From assembly GCA_900553405.1 (NCBI GenBank), contig USDF01000025.1:1-24295 (forward strand): a stretch of DNA of 24,295 nucleotides, written 5' to 3'. The translations under genes and the position numbers were made by a program. Numbering within the stretch: position 1 is the first letter of the stretch; each line of letters starts with the position of its first letter. The notes beneath the pieces were generated by a model, which ran no database searches, was not told the origin of the DNA, and was given only the letters and a program-made list of their open reading frames with translations. Shown here one piece after another: positions 1-7,135 of this stretch. Source of the stretch: an uncultured Clostridium sp. (GTDB lineage Bacteria; Bacillota; Clostridia; TANB77; CAG-508).

Positions 1-758
1 TGATTAAAAAATAATTTTGAGACTATATATAAAATAATTCCCCATATAATTTGCTTTATTATTACAAATAATATTTCTTGCATTGTTATATTGCCTAACC
101 AAATGTTGATTGGTGTATAAACTAAATCTTTAAATGGCAAAATATTTGCTATAACCTGAAACCATTGTGGAAATAGCGTTATAGGTGCAATTATTCCAGA
201 GAAAATTGATATAACTGATTTTCTAAGTATTTGCATTCCCCATATAGAATTACTATAAAATCCTACCGTACCAACTATCATTTGTAAGAAAAATGTAATT
301 GGTATTCCTAGCAATATTATAATTACAAATAATAAAAAATTAAGTATACTCGTTGGAAATGTTACGCCCCAAAACAAACTACAAATTATAAATGTAGCTA
401 ATCCTACAACACTTGCAAATCCAATTTCTCCTAAATTAACTCCAAAATAATATTGGAAATATGATAATGGATTTAATAGTTCTTTATTAATTTGACCATT
501 TCTTATTGAATGTGCTATATCCTCATTAACTCCCCAAGTTACAAGTGAAATTACTGAAAAAACCAAAATATAGTATGTAACCATCTGTGAAATTGAATAA
601 CCTCCGGCATTTCCTGTTTGGTTATATATTGCTTGCCACACAAAAATATATACTACTATTTCTACTATTCTATTTATTGTAAATAAATAAAAGTTAGATT
701 TATATATATTATATTGTTTAAATTGCATTTTAGCTAAACCTAGCATAGTTTTTAGCAT
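1..758 (-). CDS. ABC-2 type transporter permease (3' end cut by window edge)
   Basis: Membrane subunit of an ABC exporter. The frame opens at ATG 758-756 and stays open for 252 codons to the left edge, so only the last few residues are missing if the protein has the usual length of about 260-270 residues. The translation starts MLKTMLGLAKMQFKQYNIYK and continues as hydrophobic segments separated by short loops. It includes the stretch VNEDIAHSIRNGQINKELL, which resembles the cytoplasmic loop of the ABC2_membrane_6 (DUF990) family. The start codon overlaps the stop of the ATPase gene by 7 nt, so translation is probably coupled. An AGGAG-type ribosome binding site lies at 765-770. In this family a second, similar permease gene usually follows, which would lie beyond the left edge. 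The substrate cannot be told from sequence. Confidence 0.85.
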   Translation of the reverse strand, partial: MLKTMLGLAKMQFKQYNIYKSNFYLFTINRIVEIVVYIFVWQAIYNQTGNAGGYSISQMVTYYILVFSVISLVTWGVNEDIAHSIRNGQINKELLNPLSYFQYYFGVNLGEIGFASVVGLATFIICSLFWGVTFPTSILNFLLFVIIILLGIPITFFLQMIVGTVGFYSNSIWGMQILRKSVISIFSGIIAPITLFPQWFQVIANILPFKDLVYTPINIWLGNITMQEILFVIIKQIIWGIILYIVSKLFFN

Positions 759-1750
759 GTTATTTCTCCTCTATATATTTCTTTTAATATTTCTTCTAAT
801 CCCTGTTCTTCTATATGCATATCTGTTATTTCACAATAATTTGAGATTCTATTTACAATGTCCATTATTGTGTATTTGTCATGATTAAATCTTATTTTTA
901 CTTGTTCATCAGATTCTTCTACAACTTCAAATTCATCATTTATTGTTTCTGTAGTTATTAAAGATGTTTTATTTTTTACTAGTATTTGTGCTATTACTTG
1001 TTTTCCATATGTTTCTTTAAATTTTTCTTTTTCGCCATCATAAATAATTTGTCCTTTATCTAAAAGTATTATTCTATCACATACATCTTCAATATCTTTT
1101 AAATCATGAGTTGTTAGTATTACCGTTGTATTTTTTTCCTTATTAATTTCTTTTATAAATGCTCTTATTCTTTCTTTTACTAAAACATCTAATCCTATAG
1201 TTGGTTCATCTAAATATACTATTTTAGGATTATGCAAAAATGTTGCAGCTATTTCACATCTCATTTTTTGACCTAAACTCAAGTTCTTTACTTGCTTTTC
1301 TAATAAGTCGTCTAGTTCTAATATTTCACAGAATTTTTTTAAGTTCTTTCTATACTCACCATCTGGAATTTTATACATCTTCTTAATTAATCTAAAAGAC
1401 TCTATTACAGGCAAGTCCCACCAAAGCTGTGTTTTTTGACCAAAAACGGCTCCTATCTTTTTGTTGTTTTCTATTCTATTTTTATTTGGAACCAAGTCAT
1501 CAACTACAACTTCTCCTGATGTTGGAGTTAATAAACCTGTAAGCATTTTTATTGTTGTAGATTTTCCTGCACCATTTTCTCCAATATAACCAACTAGTTC
1601 GCCTTCCTGTATTTCAAAATTTATATGGTTTACTGCAGTAAATTCTTTGTATTTTGGTTTAATTAGGTTTTTAAAATATCCTATTAATCCATCTTCTTTC
1701 TCTATTATTTTATATGTTTTTACTAAATCTTTTACTTTAATTATTGCCAT
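752..1750 (-). CDS. ABC transporter ATP-binding protein, ABC-2 exporter type
   Basis: Nucleotide-binding subunit that should power the permease encoded just downstream. The 332-aa protein has a full set of ABC motifs: Walker A GENGAGKST (57-65), Q-loop Gln105, signature LSLGQK (157-162), Walker B IVYLDEP (177-183) and the switch His215. A short insertion near residues 14-37, the LWWDLP stretch after the Q-loop, and a C-terminal domain of about 90 residues place it among DrrA-like ABC-2 exporter ATPases of the type paired with DUF990 permeases. The ribosome binding site GGAAAG (1757-1762) is 6 nt from the ATG. A promoter lies directly upstream, with its -35 box in a 34-bp palindrome. It is the first gene of the operon. 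The exported compound is unknown; drug or lipid export are family-level possibilities only. Confidence 0.93.
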   Translation of the reverse strand: MAIIKVKDLVKTYKIIEKEDGLIGYFKNLIKPKYKEFTAVNHINFEIQEGELVGYIGENGAGKSTTIKMLTGLLTPTSGEVVVDDLVPNKNRIENNKKIGAVFGQKTQLWWDLPVIESFRLIKKMYKIPDGEYRKNLKKFCEILELDDLLEKQVKNLSLGQKMRCEIAATFLHNPKIVYLDEPTIGLDVLVKERIRAFIKEINKEKNTTVILTTHDLKDIEDVCDRIILLDKGQIIYDGEKEKFKETYGKQVIAQILVKNKTSLITTETINDEFEVVEESDEQVKIRFNHDKYTIMDIVNRISNYCEITDMHIEEQGLEEILKEIYRGEITC

Positions 1751-1779
1751 TATTATCTTTCCTTTGTTATTTTTTTATA

Positions 1780-1809
1780 ATTCTATCATAAGTAGATTAT
1801 AAAAAACAA
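1780..1809 (-). promoter_or_regulatory. Promoter of the ABC exporter operon
   Basis: On the minus strand there is TTGTTT (1804-1809), an 18-nt spacer and TAGAAT (1780-1785), with a TG one base upstream of the -10 (extended -10). The -35 hexamer is the outer end of the perfect palindrome 1804-1837, which suggests operator control. Inferred from consensus only. Confidence 0.6.
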
Positions 1810-1837
1810 TATATTTTATTAATAAAATATATTGTTT
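1804..1837. repeat. Perfect 34-bp AT-rich palindrome, possible operator
   Basis: The 17-base arm 1804-1820 (AAACAATATATTTTATT) is exactly repeated in reverse complement at 1821-1837 with no spacer. It overlaps the -35 box of the ABC operon promoter. There is no G+C-rich stem, and a separate terminator for the upstream gene lies at 1878-1912. A dimeric-repressor site is therefore a better reading than a terminator. No regulator gene is present in the window. Confidence 0.6.
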
Positions 1838-1877
1838 CTGTTACTTATTAATTCGATTTTGCATTATTTTTCTACAT

Positions 1878-1912
1878 AACAAAACCTACTTGAAATTCAA
1901 GTAGGTTTTGTT
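1878..1912 (-). terminator. Rho-independent terminator of the two-TM protein gene
   Basis: Perfect 17-bp arms (1878-1894 and 1896-1912) around one central base, starting about 10 nt beyond the stop at 1922. On the minus strand the core stem CCTACTTGAA is closed by its complement and runs into TTTTGTT, giving a U-rich 3' side. Confidence 0.8.
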
Positions 1913-1921
1913 GCTGTTATC

Positions 1922-2593
1922 TTATTCTTTTAATTCAAACATTTCCAACAATTCATCGTCAGATACATATTTCTCATAATCATAACCAAAACTTTCAATT
2001 ATAATTTTTTTTGTATCCCCAGCAGAATTTTCTAATATAATGTTTTTTATAGATTTATTTAGCATTATCTTTTTGCTATCTTCATCTAATATAGCTACAA
2101 ATTCTTTTGTTGGAATATGTATTCCAGACATAGATGTACCATCTGCATATTGAATAGTCGTTACAAAATTTTTGTCTTGTATAAATTCTATTGTTATTCT
2201 TGCAGTATTGTTAGATAAAATGTCTGTTATTGCTTTTTCATCCTTAAGACTAACAAAATTTTTTATACAACCTTCATGTTCCTTTGCCAACTGTTTCAAG
2301 ACCATTACATTCATTTGTTTTTGTTTTAGAATTATCTGATTGCTTGTTTTTTTCGAAACCCAATAATTGATTACCAGTAATACAATCAAGAATAGTTCTA
2401 TGTAAATACCGATTAAATAGATTTTAATTATATTTACATTATTTTTTAAAAATATACTTGCTATAATAGTAATCATCATCAGAATGAAAAATACACCAGC
2501 ACCTAATATCAGTAATATTAATGGTGTTTTACTTTCAATCCTTTCTTTTTCTTCCAACTGTTTTAATGTAAGTTCCCGTTTTTCCTTTTTCAT
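1922..2593 (-). CDS. Hypothetical two-TM membrane protein
   Basis: I do not recognise this 223-aa protein. It starts with a charged cytoplasmic segment (residues 1-22, rich in Lys and Glu). Two hydrophobic helices follow (about 24-49 and 56-77), joined by a short loop, which puts both ends in the cytoplasm. From about residue 80 there is a soluble domain of roughly 140 residues with alternating hydrophobic strands and an acidic C-terminus (DDELLEMFELKE). No catalytic or metal-binding pattern is evident. The start is supported by a perfect AAGGAGG site (2602-2608), 8 nt from the ATG. It has its own promoter (2693-2721) and terminator (1878-1912), so it is a single-gene unit. It may be a membrane-anchored regulator or assembly factor, but that is a guess. 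Confidence 0.8.
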   Translation of the reverse strand: MKKEKRELTLKQLEEKERIESKTPLILLILGAGVFFILMMITIIASIFLKNNVNIIKIYLIGIYIELFLIVLLVINYWVSKKTSNQIILKQKQMNVMVLKQLAKEHEGCIKNFVSLKDEKAITDILSNNTARITIEFIQDKNFVTTIQYADGTSMSGIHIPTKEFVAILDEDSKKIMLNKSIKNIILENSAGDTKKIIIESFGYDYEKYVSDDELLEMFELKE

Positions 2594-2692
2594 ATAAATT
2601 TCCTCCTTAAAAATTATTTTCTTAAAATGTTTTTAGTTACTTTTTGCAACCCTTCATATTGCCAAAATAGGAGCTGTATAAAATTTTATGTT

Positions 2693-2721
2693 ATTTTATC
2701 ATATTTTTTCTCATTTATCAA
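2693..2721 (-). promoter_or_regulatory. Promoter of the two-TM protein gene
   Basis: On the minus strand there is TTGATA (2716-2721), a 17-nt spacer and TAAAAT (2693-2698), with a TG one base before the -10. It lies 100 nt upstream of the ATG at 2593, leaving a fairly long 5' leader with no obvious structure. Confidence 0.65.
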
Positions 2722-2745
2722 CTACTATTGTTGTAAAAAACTTTT

Positions 2746-2901
2746 TTATATTTCCTCTTCTTCATTTACATATAATAAGTTTTCAATTTTTCCTTTGTGC
2801 CATTCTTCTTCTACTAGAAATTCATTAAAAGCCTCTTCTAAATCTTTTATTTTTCCTTTTTCTTTTGCAAATTTTAAGAAATCACTAATTTCATTTTTCA
2901 T
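2746..2901 (-). CDS. Small acidic protein, 51 aa, unknown function
   Basis: Short open frame with good gene signals. It begins at ATG 2901-2899 behind a strong AAAGGAGAT ribosome binding site and ends at TAA 2748-2746. The protein starts MKNEISDFLKFAKEKGKI and ends in a run of acidic residues (VNEEEEI). It is strongly charged, likely helical, and has no signal peptide or membrane segment. A near-consensus promoter (2943-2971) lies directly upstream and overlaps the end of rnr. I do not recognise a family. The shape (small, soluble, amphipathic) would fit a small regulatory or adaptor protein, but nothing in the sequence proves this. The opposite-strand frame over the same bases has no ribosome binding site and a Phe/Ser/Tyr-rich shadow composition. 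Confidence 0.72.
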   Translation of the reverse strand: MKNEISDFLKFAKEKGKIKDLEEAFNEFLVEEEWHKGKIENLLYVNEEEEI

Positions 2902-2942
2902 GTTATATCTCCTTTTACTTATTATTCAATATAAACATATAT

Positions 2943-2971
2943 ATTGTATAACATTTCGAAAACTATATCAA
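2943..2971 (-). promoter_or_regulatory. Promoter of the 51-aa gene, overlapping the end of rnr
   Basis: On the minus strand there is TTGATA (2966-2971), a 17-nt spacer and TACAAT (2943-2948). The -35 box covers the rnr stop codon. This gives the 51-aa gene its own transcript rather than relying on rnr read-through. Confidence 0.65.
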
Positions 2972-5187
2972 TAAAATAGATTAATTTCTTCTTCATTTTT
3001 TGCTATTTCAAAGTCAATTTGCCTTAAGATTTTATTAGCATTTTTTACTTTAATTTTTACTTTATCGCCTATCTTATATGTTTTCTTTGTTCTTTCTCCT
3101 GTTAAAGTTTTTCTATTTTCATCATAAATAAAGTACTCGTCTCCTAAATCTTCAAAACGAATTAGACCTTCTACTGTGTTTTCTAGTTCTACAAACATTC
3201 CAAATGAAGTAATTGAAGAAACAATTCCCTCAAATTCTTCTCCAATTTTATCTTGCATAAATTCTGCTTTCTTAATGTCTATGCTATCTCTCTCAACTTT
3301 TTGCGCTATTTTTTCTCTTTCAGATGAAGACTCACTATAGTTTACAGCTTTTTGTAAATATTCTTGTTTCCAATCATCTTCTACATTATAATTTTTGTCT
3401 ATATAGTGTGAAATTACTCTGTGTATGAATAGATCTGGATATCTACGTATTGGTGATGTAAAATGACAATAGTAATTACTTGCAATACCAAAATGTCCTT
3501 TGTTTTGACTTTCATATCTTGCTACTTTTAATGTTCTTAATATTAAAGTGGAAATTACTCTTTCCTCGTCTGTTCCAACTATTTTCTCTAAAACTTCTGC
3601 AAATGCTTTTGGATGAATGTTATCTTTACTATACTTAATTTTATATTTAAAATTAAATAAAAATTTATTAAGTTCATCTATTTTCTCTTCGTCTGGTTCT
3701 TCATGTACACGATAAATAAATGGTGCTTCTAACCAGTAAAAACGCTCTGCAACTGTTTCATTTGCAGTTAGCATAAATTGTTCTATTATCTCATTTGCAA
3801 AAGAAAGTTCATATTTTTTTACATCTATAGCATACCCATTTTCATCTAGTACAATTTTGCTTTCAGGTAAATCTAAATTCAAACTTCCTTGCTTAGTTCT
3901 TCTATCCTTTAAAATATGTGCAAGCTCTTCCATTCTTTTAAAATGATCTATAAATGACTTATATTTCGTCACTACTTCTAGTTCTTTTTCTAATGTTTTT
4001 ATTTTGTTTTTAGCCTCATCTACATTTTCTATTTTCTCTGTTTTTTCCTCTTTATTAAGTCCAAGTAGAATTGCAACATCAGTGTAACTCATTCTTCTAG
4101 TAACTTTTATTACACTCTTTCTTATATCTGAAGATACAACATTTCCTTGTTTATCTATTTCCATTATTACAGATAAAGTAAGCCTATCTTTTCCTTCATT
4201 TAAACTACATATTCCATTTGAAAGTTCACGAGGAAGCATTGGTATTACTCTATCCAACATGTAAATGCTTGTACCTCTTATAATTGCTTCTTTGTCTAAA
4301 TTTGTATTAGGTGTTACATAGTGACTAACATCTGCTATGTGAACTCCTAACTCGTAATTACCATTTTCTAGTTTTTTTACTTGTACTGCATCATCTAAAT
4401 CTTTTGCATCTTCGCCATCTATTGTAAAAATTTCTTCATTTCTTAAGTCTAATCTATTTTCTAATTCTTTTTCGCTTATTTCTTCCTTTATACTTTTAGC
4501 TTCTTCTATTACTTTATCTGGAAAAGTATAAGGTAAATCATACTCTTTAATTAAGCTAAGCATGTCTACACCAGCTTCATTTACATTACCTAATACTTCT
4601 ATTATTTTTCCTTCAGCATTTTTACCTTTTTCAGGGTACTTTAAAATTTGAACTAATACTTTTGCGTTTGTTCTCGCTTTTCCCATATTTTTCTTTGAAA
4701 TAAAGATATCTGTACCAAATTTTCTATCATCTGGTATAACAAATCCGAAATTTTGATTTTTAGTAAATACACCAACTAAAGTATCTTTATTTCTTGATAA
4801 GATTTTTACAACTCTTCCTTCTCTATGTCCTTTTTGTTCTTTGTCTTCTATTATTTCTATTAAAACTTTATCTTCATTTAAAGCACCTTTAGTATTGTTT
4901 TTTGCTATATAAATTTCATCTTCTTCATTCTCTATTTTTACGAAACCAAAACCTTTTTCATTTCCTCTAAAAATTCCAGAAATATATTTTCCTTCTTGTA
5001 CTAAATGATATTTTGATTTTCTATTTTTTTGGATTTTATAATTTTCTTCTAATTTATTTAAAACCTCTAAAAAGTTGTTATACTCTGTTTTAGGCACACT
5101 TAAAACAGCTGCCAATTCTTTTGCTTTCATTGGCACATATATATCTTCTTTCATAAAATCTAAAATTAACTTTTCTTTATCTTCCAT
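2968..5187 (-). CDS. rnr: Ribonuclease R
   Basis: Processive 3'-to-5' exoribonuclease that degrades structured RNA and takes part in RNA quality control. The 739-aa protein shows the standard order: N-terminal winged-helix region (about 5-60), two cold-shock OB domains (about 68-130 and 136-200), RNB catalytic domain (about 245-570) and C-terminal S1 domain (about 648-730). The RNB metal site is visible as IDGEDAKDLDDA with Asp257, 263, 265 and 266. No Lys-rich tail follows the S1 domain. The start is placed at ATG 5187-5185 because AGGGAG (5194-5199) lies 6 nt upstream. A longer frame opening at TTG 5211 runs through a palindromic element and lacks such a site. secG lies upstream, the order known in Bacillus (secG-rnr), but smpB is not next to it here. 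Confidence 0.95.
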   Translation of the reverse strand: MEDKEKLILDFMKEDIYVPMKAKELAAVLSVPKTEYNNFLEVLNKLEENYKIQKNRKSKYHLVQEGKYISGIFRGNEKGFGFVKIENEEDEIYIAKNNTKGALNEDKVLIEIIEDKEQKGHREGRVVKILSRNKDTLVGVFTKNQNFGFVIPDDRKFGTDIFISKKNMGKARTNAKVLVQILKYPEKGKNAEGKIIEVLGNVNEAGVDMLSLIKEYDLPYTFPDKVIEEAKSIKEEISEKELENRLDLRNEEIFTIDGEDAKDLDDAVQVKKLENGNYELGVHIADVSHYVTPNTNLDKEAIIRGTSIYMLDRVIPMLPRELSNGICSLNEGKDRLTLSVIMEIDKQGNVVSSDIRKSVIKVTRRMSYTDVAILLGLNKEEKTEKIENVDEAKNKIKTLEKELEVVTKYKSFIDHFKRMEELAHILKDRRTKQGSLNLDLPESKIVLDENGYAIDVKKYELSFANEIIEQFMLTANETVAERFYWLEAPFIYRVHEEPDEEKIDELNKFLFNFKYKIKYSKDNIHPKAFAEVLEKIVGTDEERVISTLILRTLKVARYESQNKGHFGIASNYYCHFTSPIRRYPDLFIHRVISHYIDKNYNVEDDWKQEYLQKAVNYSESSSEREKIAQKVERDSIDIKKAEFMQDKIGEEFEGIVSSITSFGMFVELENTVEGLIRFEDLGDEYFIYDENRKTLTGERTKKTYKIGDKVKIKVKNANKILRQIDFEIAKNEEEINLFY

Positions 5188-5193
5188 TCTCTT

Positions 5194-5199
5194 CTCCCT
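5194..5199 (-). promoter_or_regulatory. Ribosome binding site that fixes the rnr start
   Basis: AGGGAG on the minus strand, 6 nt before ATG 5187. It argues against the in-frame TTG 24 nt further upstream. Confidence 0.75.
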
Positions 5200-5202
5200 C
5201 GC

Positions 5203-5237
5203 AAAGGACAAAAGTGACCCGTCCCCAAATGTCCTTT
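5203..5237. repeat. REP-like imperfect palindrome next to rnr
   Basis: AAAGGACA (5203-5210) and its exact complement TGTCCTTT (5230-5237) enclose a 19-nt G+C-rich centre containing GACCCGTCCCC. It is compositionally unlike the AT-rich surroundings. It shares the AAAGGAC and CGTCCC words with the 77-nt hairpin at 16698-16774. Similar GGGACGG-type palindromes are dispersed in many Clostridia, sometimes linked to RAYT transposases. That link is general knowledge and inference here; no transposase gene is in the window. Confidence 0.5.
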
Positions 5238-5248
5238 CAAACCTTAAC

Positions 5249-5287
5249 TAACAAAAAAGTGTAGTTACATTTTTGTTACTACACTTT
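5249..5287 (-). terminator. Terminator after secG
   Basis: The arms AAAGTGTAGT (5256-5265) and complement (5278-5287) pair, with two more pairs inside after one mismatch. On the minus strand the stem is followed directly by TTTTTTGTTA. It lies 16 nt past the secG stop and may reduce secG read-through into rnr. Confidence 0.8.
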
Positions 5288-5302
5288 AGTTTTTCTAAAA
5301 AA

Positions 5303-5551
5303 TTAAATTACATACAAAATTCCAAGTATTATTGTAAATACTAAAAATAAAACACCTAATATTATTGTTAGTCTTTTTATTTTTCCTTCTTTAGTTCTTC
5401 CTTTATTTTTTTCATAGAAATTATTTGTTGAAGAACCTGTAATTGCTCCTGAAGCTCCTTGGCTATCTCTTGTTTGCATTGTAGCAACTATTATTAATGC
5501 AACACATATTACTAAATATATTCCTAATACTATGTATTTTAAAACTTCCAT
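5303..5551 (-). CDS. secG: Preprotein translocase subunit SecG
   Basis: Small auxiliary subunit of the SecYEG protein-conducting channel in the cytoplasmic membrane. The 82-aa length is typical. Two hydrophobic helices (about 5-24 and 62-81) flank the conserved loop, which contains MQTRDSQGASGAITGSS and then the NNFYEKNKGRTKEG stretch, the diagnostic part of the SecG family. The ribosome binding site AGGAG lies 8 nt before the ATG. A near-consensus promoter lies at 5601-5629 and a terminator at 5249-5287. The rnr gene follows on the same strand, a secG-rnr neighbourhood known from many Firmicutes. Confidence 0.95.
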   Translation of the reverse strand: MEVLKYIVLGIYLVICVALIIVATMQTRDSQGASGAITGSSTNNFYEKNKGRTKEGKIKRLTIILGVLFLVFTIILGILYVI

Positions 5552-5600
5552 TTCATTCTCTCCTTTTGTTTATTTTTTCTCTTTTTCTTTAACGTTATTT

Positions 5601-5629
5601 ATTGTAACATATGTATTTGAAAAATGCAA
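5601..5629 (-). promoter_or_regulatory. secG promoter
   Basis: On the minus strand there is TTGCAT (5624-5629), a 17-nt spacer and TACAAT (5601-5606), with an extended -10 TG. Its -35 box directly abuts the -35 box of the divergent pseudouridine synthase promoter. Confidence 0.7.
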
Positions 5630-5658
5630 TTGATTTTTGAAATTTTGTATTATATAAT
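5630..5658 (+). promoter_or_regulatory. Promoter of the pseudouridine synthase gene
   Basis: On the plus strand there is TTGATT (5630-5635), a 17-nt spacer and a perfect TATAAT (5653-5658). The ATG follows at 5696 with GGAG (5687-5690) as ribosome binding site. Confidence 0.75.
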
Positions 5659-5695
5659 ATTTTATATTTAAAATATAGCATTTTATGGAGTTTTT

Positions 5696-6541
5696 ATGAA
5701 AATTTTAGTTGTAGATGAAAAATATAATAATAAAAAACTAGATAAATTTATTTTTGATAAATTTCCTAGCTTAAGTTCTGGTCTATTTTATAAAACTTTA
5801 AGAAAGAAAGATTTTCGTGTAAATGATAATAGAATTTCTGAAAATATAATACTTCACACAAGTGATGAAATTAAAGTTTTTATTAGTGATGAACTTTTAG
5901 AAAATAATGTTTCACTTTCTACTATATATGAAGATGATAACATTTTAGTTATTGATAAACCTACAAGCATTGAAGTTGTTGGAGATAATAGTGTTACTTC
6001 TATTTTAGAAAAAAAGTATTCATATATTAAACCTTGCCATAGGCTTGATAGAAATACAACTGGTCTTGTTTTATTTGCTAAAAATGAAGAATCTTTAAAC
6101 ATTCTTTTAGATAAATTTAAAAATCACGAGATTGAAAAACATTATAGAGCTATTGTCTATGGAATACCTAAAGTAAAAAAAGCTAAACTTGAAGCCTTCT
6201 TGTTTAAGGATAGTAAAAAATCTTTAGTTTACATTTTAGATGAGCCTAAAAAAGGCTATCAAAAAATTATTACTTCTTATGAAGTTATTAAAGAAGATAA
6301 TAAACAAAATATTTCTACATTAGATGTTAAATTAGAAACTGGTAGGACTCATCAAATTAGAGCACATCTTGCTTACGTAGGATTGCCTATTATTGGAGAT
6401 GGAAAGTATGGCAAAAATGAAATAAATAAAAAATTTGATAAAAAGACTCAATTGCTTGAAAGTTATAGCTTAAAATTTAATTTTTCTTCTCCAAGTGGTA
6501 TTTTATCTTATTTGAATGGTAAAATTATAGAAAAAAAATAA
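5696..6541 (+). CDS. RluA-family pseudouridine synthase
   Basis: Converts specific uridines in rRNA or tRNA to pseudouridine. The 281-aa protein has an S4-like RNA-binding N-terminus (about 14-60) and then the RluA catalytic domain. The catalytic loop HRLDRNTTGLVLFAK (115-129) carries the nucleophile Asp118, and the later motif LETGRTHQIRAHL (213-225) is typical of RluC/RluD-type enzymes. Exact target positions cannot be read from sequence, so I give no symbol. It is the only plus-strand gene in the window, divergent from secG, with its own promoter and a terminator that begins inside its last codons. A piece of its 3' end is duplicated at 7067-7097, see the repeat entries. Confidence 0.92.
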   Translation: MKILVVDEKYNNKKLDKFIFDKFPSLSSGLFYKTLRKKDFRVNDNRISENIILHTSDEIKVFISDELLENNVSLSTIYEDDNILVIDKPTSIEVVGDNSVTSILEKKYSYIKPCHRLDRNTTGLVLFAKNEESLNILLDKFKNHEIEKHYRAIVYGIPKVKKAKLEAFLFKDSKKSLVYILDEPKKGYQKIITSYEVIKEDNKQNISTLDVKLETGRTHQIRAHLAYVGLPIIGDGKYGKNEINKKFDKKTQLLESYSLKFNFSSPSGILSYLNGKIIEKK

Positions 6542-6570
6542 AGTAGCAATAATTGCTACTTTATTTTTTA
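6537..6570. terminator. Bidirectional terminator between the convergent RluA-like and lipoprotein A genes
   Basis: Perfect 14-bp arms (6537-6550 and 6552-6565) with core AAAGTAGCAAT. The plus strand continues in TTTTTTA and the minus strand ends in a long T run. The left arm includes the stop codon of the pseudouridine synthase gene. Confidence 0.85.
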
Positions 6571-6582
6571 CCTTAGTGTTCT

Positions 6583-6969
6583 TTAGCCTTCTGTAATTTT
6601 TCTAATTAAAGCAAAAAATCCAAAAAGGAGTATAAAACCTATAGTACAGTATGATGAATATTTGACAACATAATTATATTTTTTTGCCTTAATTAAAGTC
6701 GGCTCTTGCAACGAAATGTCGAAAGTTGCTTCGGTCACTTCACTTTTGATTACCTTTTTTATGCATATCCGTCTATTCACATTTTTATCAACGTATGTTG
6801 CTTCATATTCTTCCGGCACTCTATAGCATTCTTCACCACTTGCAATATGGTTTGCAATTTCTGTCATCCTTTCAATTTCTGCTTCATCAACATTATTTTT
6901 TGATGAACAGCCTGTTAGAATAACAGTTACCATTATGAAACATAAAAGTAAAATTATTTTCTTTTTCAT
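6583..6969 (-). CDS. Small lipoprotein with C-terminal TM helix, paralogue A
   Basis: This 128-aa protein is of unknown function. It has a lipoprotein signal peptide: MKKK, a hydrophobic core, then lipobox LTGC with Cys21 as the likely lipidated residue. A short extracytoplasmic domain (about 22-100) includes the DEAEIERMTEIANHIA helix, a YxxxY segment and the NRRICIKK strand. A hydrophobic helix (about 105-122) and a basic end follow, so the protein would be held by both lipid and TM helix. It is clearly paralogous to the next gene, which shares these motifs in the same order. Ribosome binding site GGAGGAA precedes the ATG. It has its own promoter (7025-7053) and shares a terminator with the convergent pseudouridine synthase gene. 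Confidence 0.82.
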   Translation of the reverse strand: MKKKIILLLCFIMVTVILTGCSSKNNVDEAEIERMTEIANHIASGEECYRVPEEYEATYVDKNVNRRICIKKVIKSEVTEATFDISLQEPTLIKAKKYNYVVKYSSYCTIGFILLFGFFALIRKITEG

Positions 6970-7024
6970 CTTTTTTCCTCCATTTGTAAAGAAAAAATAT
7001 ATAGTTTATCAGTTACATGCCCAT

Positions 7025-7053
7025 ATTATACCATGTTTACATATTTTTTTCAA
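7025..7053 (-). promoter_or_regulatory. Promoter of lipoprotein A
   Basis: On the minus strand there is TTGAAA (7048-7053), a 17-nt spacer and a perfect TATAAT (7025-7030). The same promoter, with few changes, stands before lipoprotein B. Confidence 0.8.
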
Positions 7054-7080
7054 CATTAAATATAAATTTGAATGGTAAAA

Positions 7081-7127
7081 ACATAGAAAAAAGTTGAAGT
7101 TGTAAAATAATTTCAACTTCAACTTTT
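7081..7127 (-). terminator. Terminator of lipoprotein B
   Basis: 14-bp perfect arms (7089-7102 and 7114-7127, core AAAAGTTGAAGTTG) with an 11-nt loop, 8 nt past the stop. The minus strand continues in a T-rich run. The stem sequence differs from the equivalent terminator in copy A, although its position is the same. Confidence 0.8.
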
Positions 7128-7135
7128 CTTTTATG

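Larger units (their letters stand above)
6511..7066. repeat. Tandem duplication, copy A
   Basis: This unit holds the last codons of the pseudouridine synthase gene, a hairpin terminator, lipoprotein gene A and its promoter. Copy B (7067 to about 7712) has the same order. DNA similarity is strongest over the promoter, leader and signal-peptide region (6900-7055 against 7550-7702), with only scattered differences, and fades in the 3' half of the lipoprotein genes. This points to a tandem duplication followed by divergence. Confidence 0.65.

Noticed and set aside
2627..2974. 115-codon plus-strand open frame
   Set aside because: No ribosome binding site and a Phe/Ser/Tyr/Cys-rich shadow composition. 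The minus strand of the same bases has the better supported 51-aa gene and two promoters.
5188..5211. Upstream TTG start for rnr
   Set aside because: It lies in a palindromic element, lacks a ribosome binding site, and the ATG at 5187 has AGGGAG at 6 nt.
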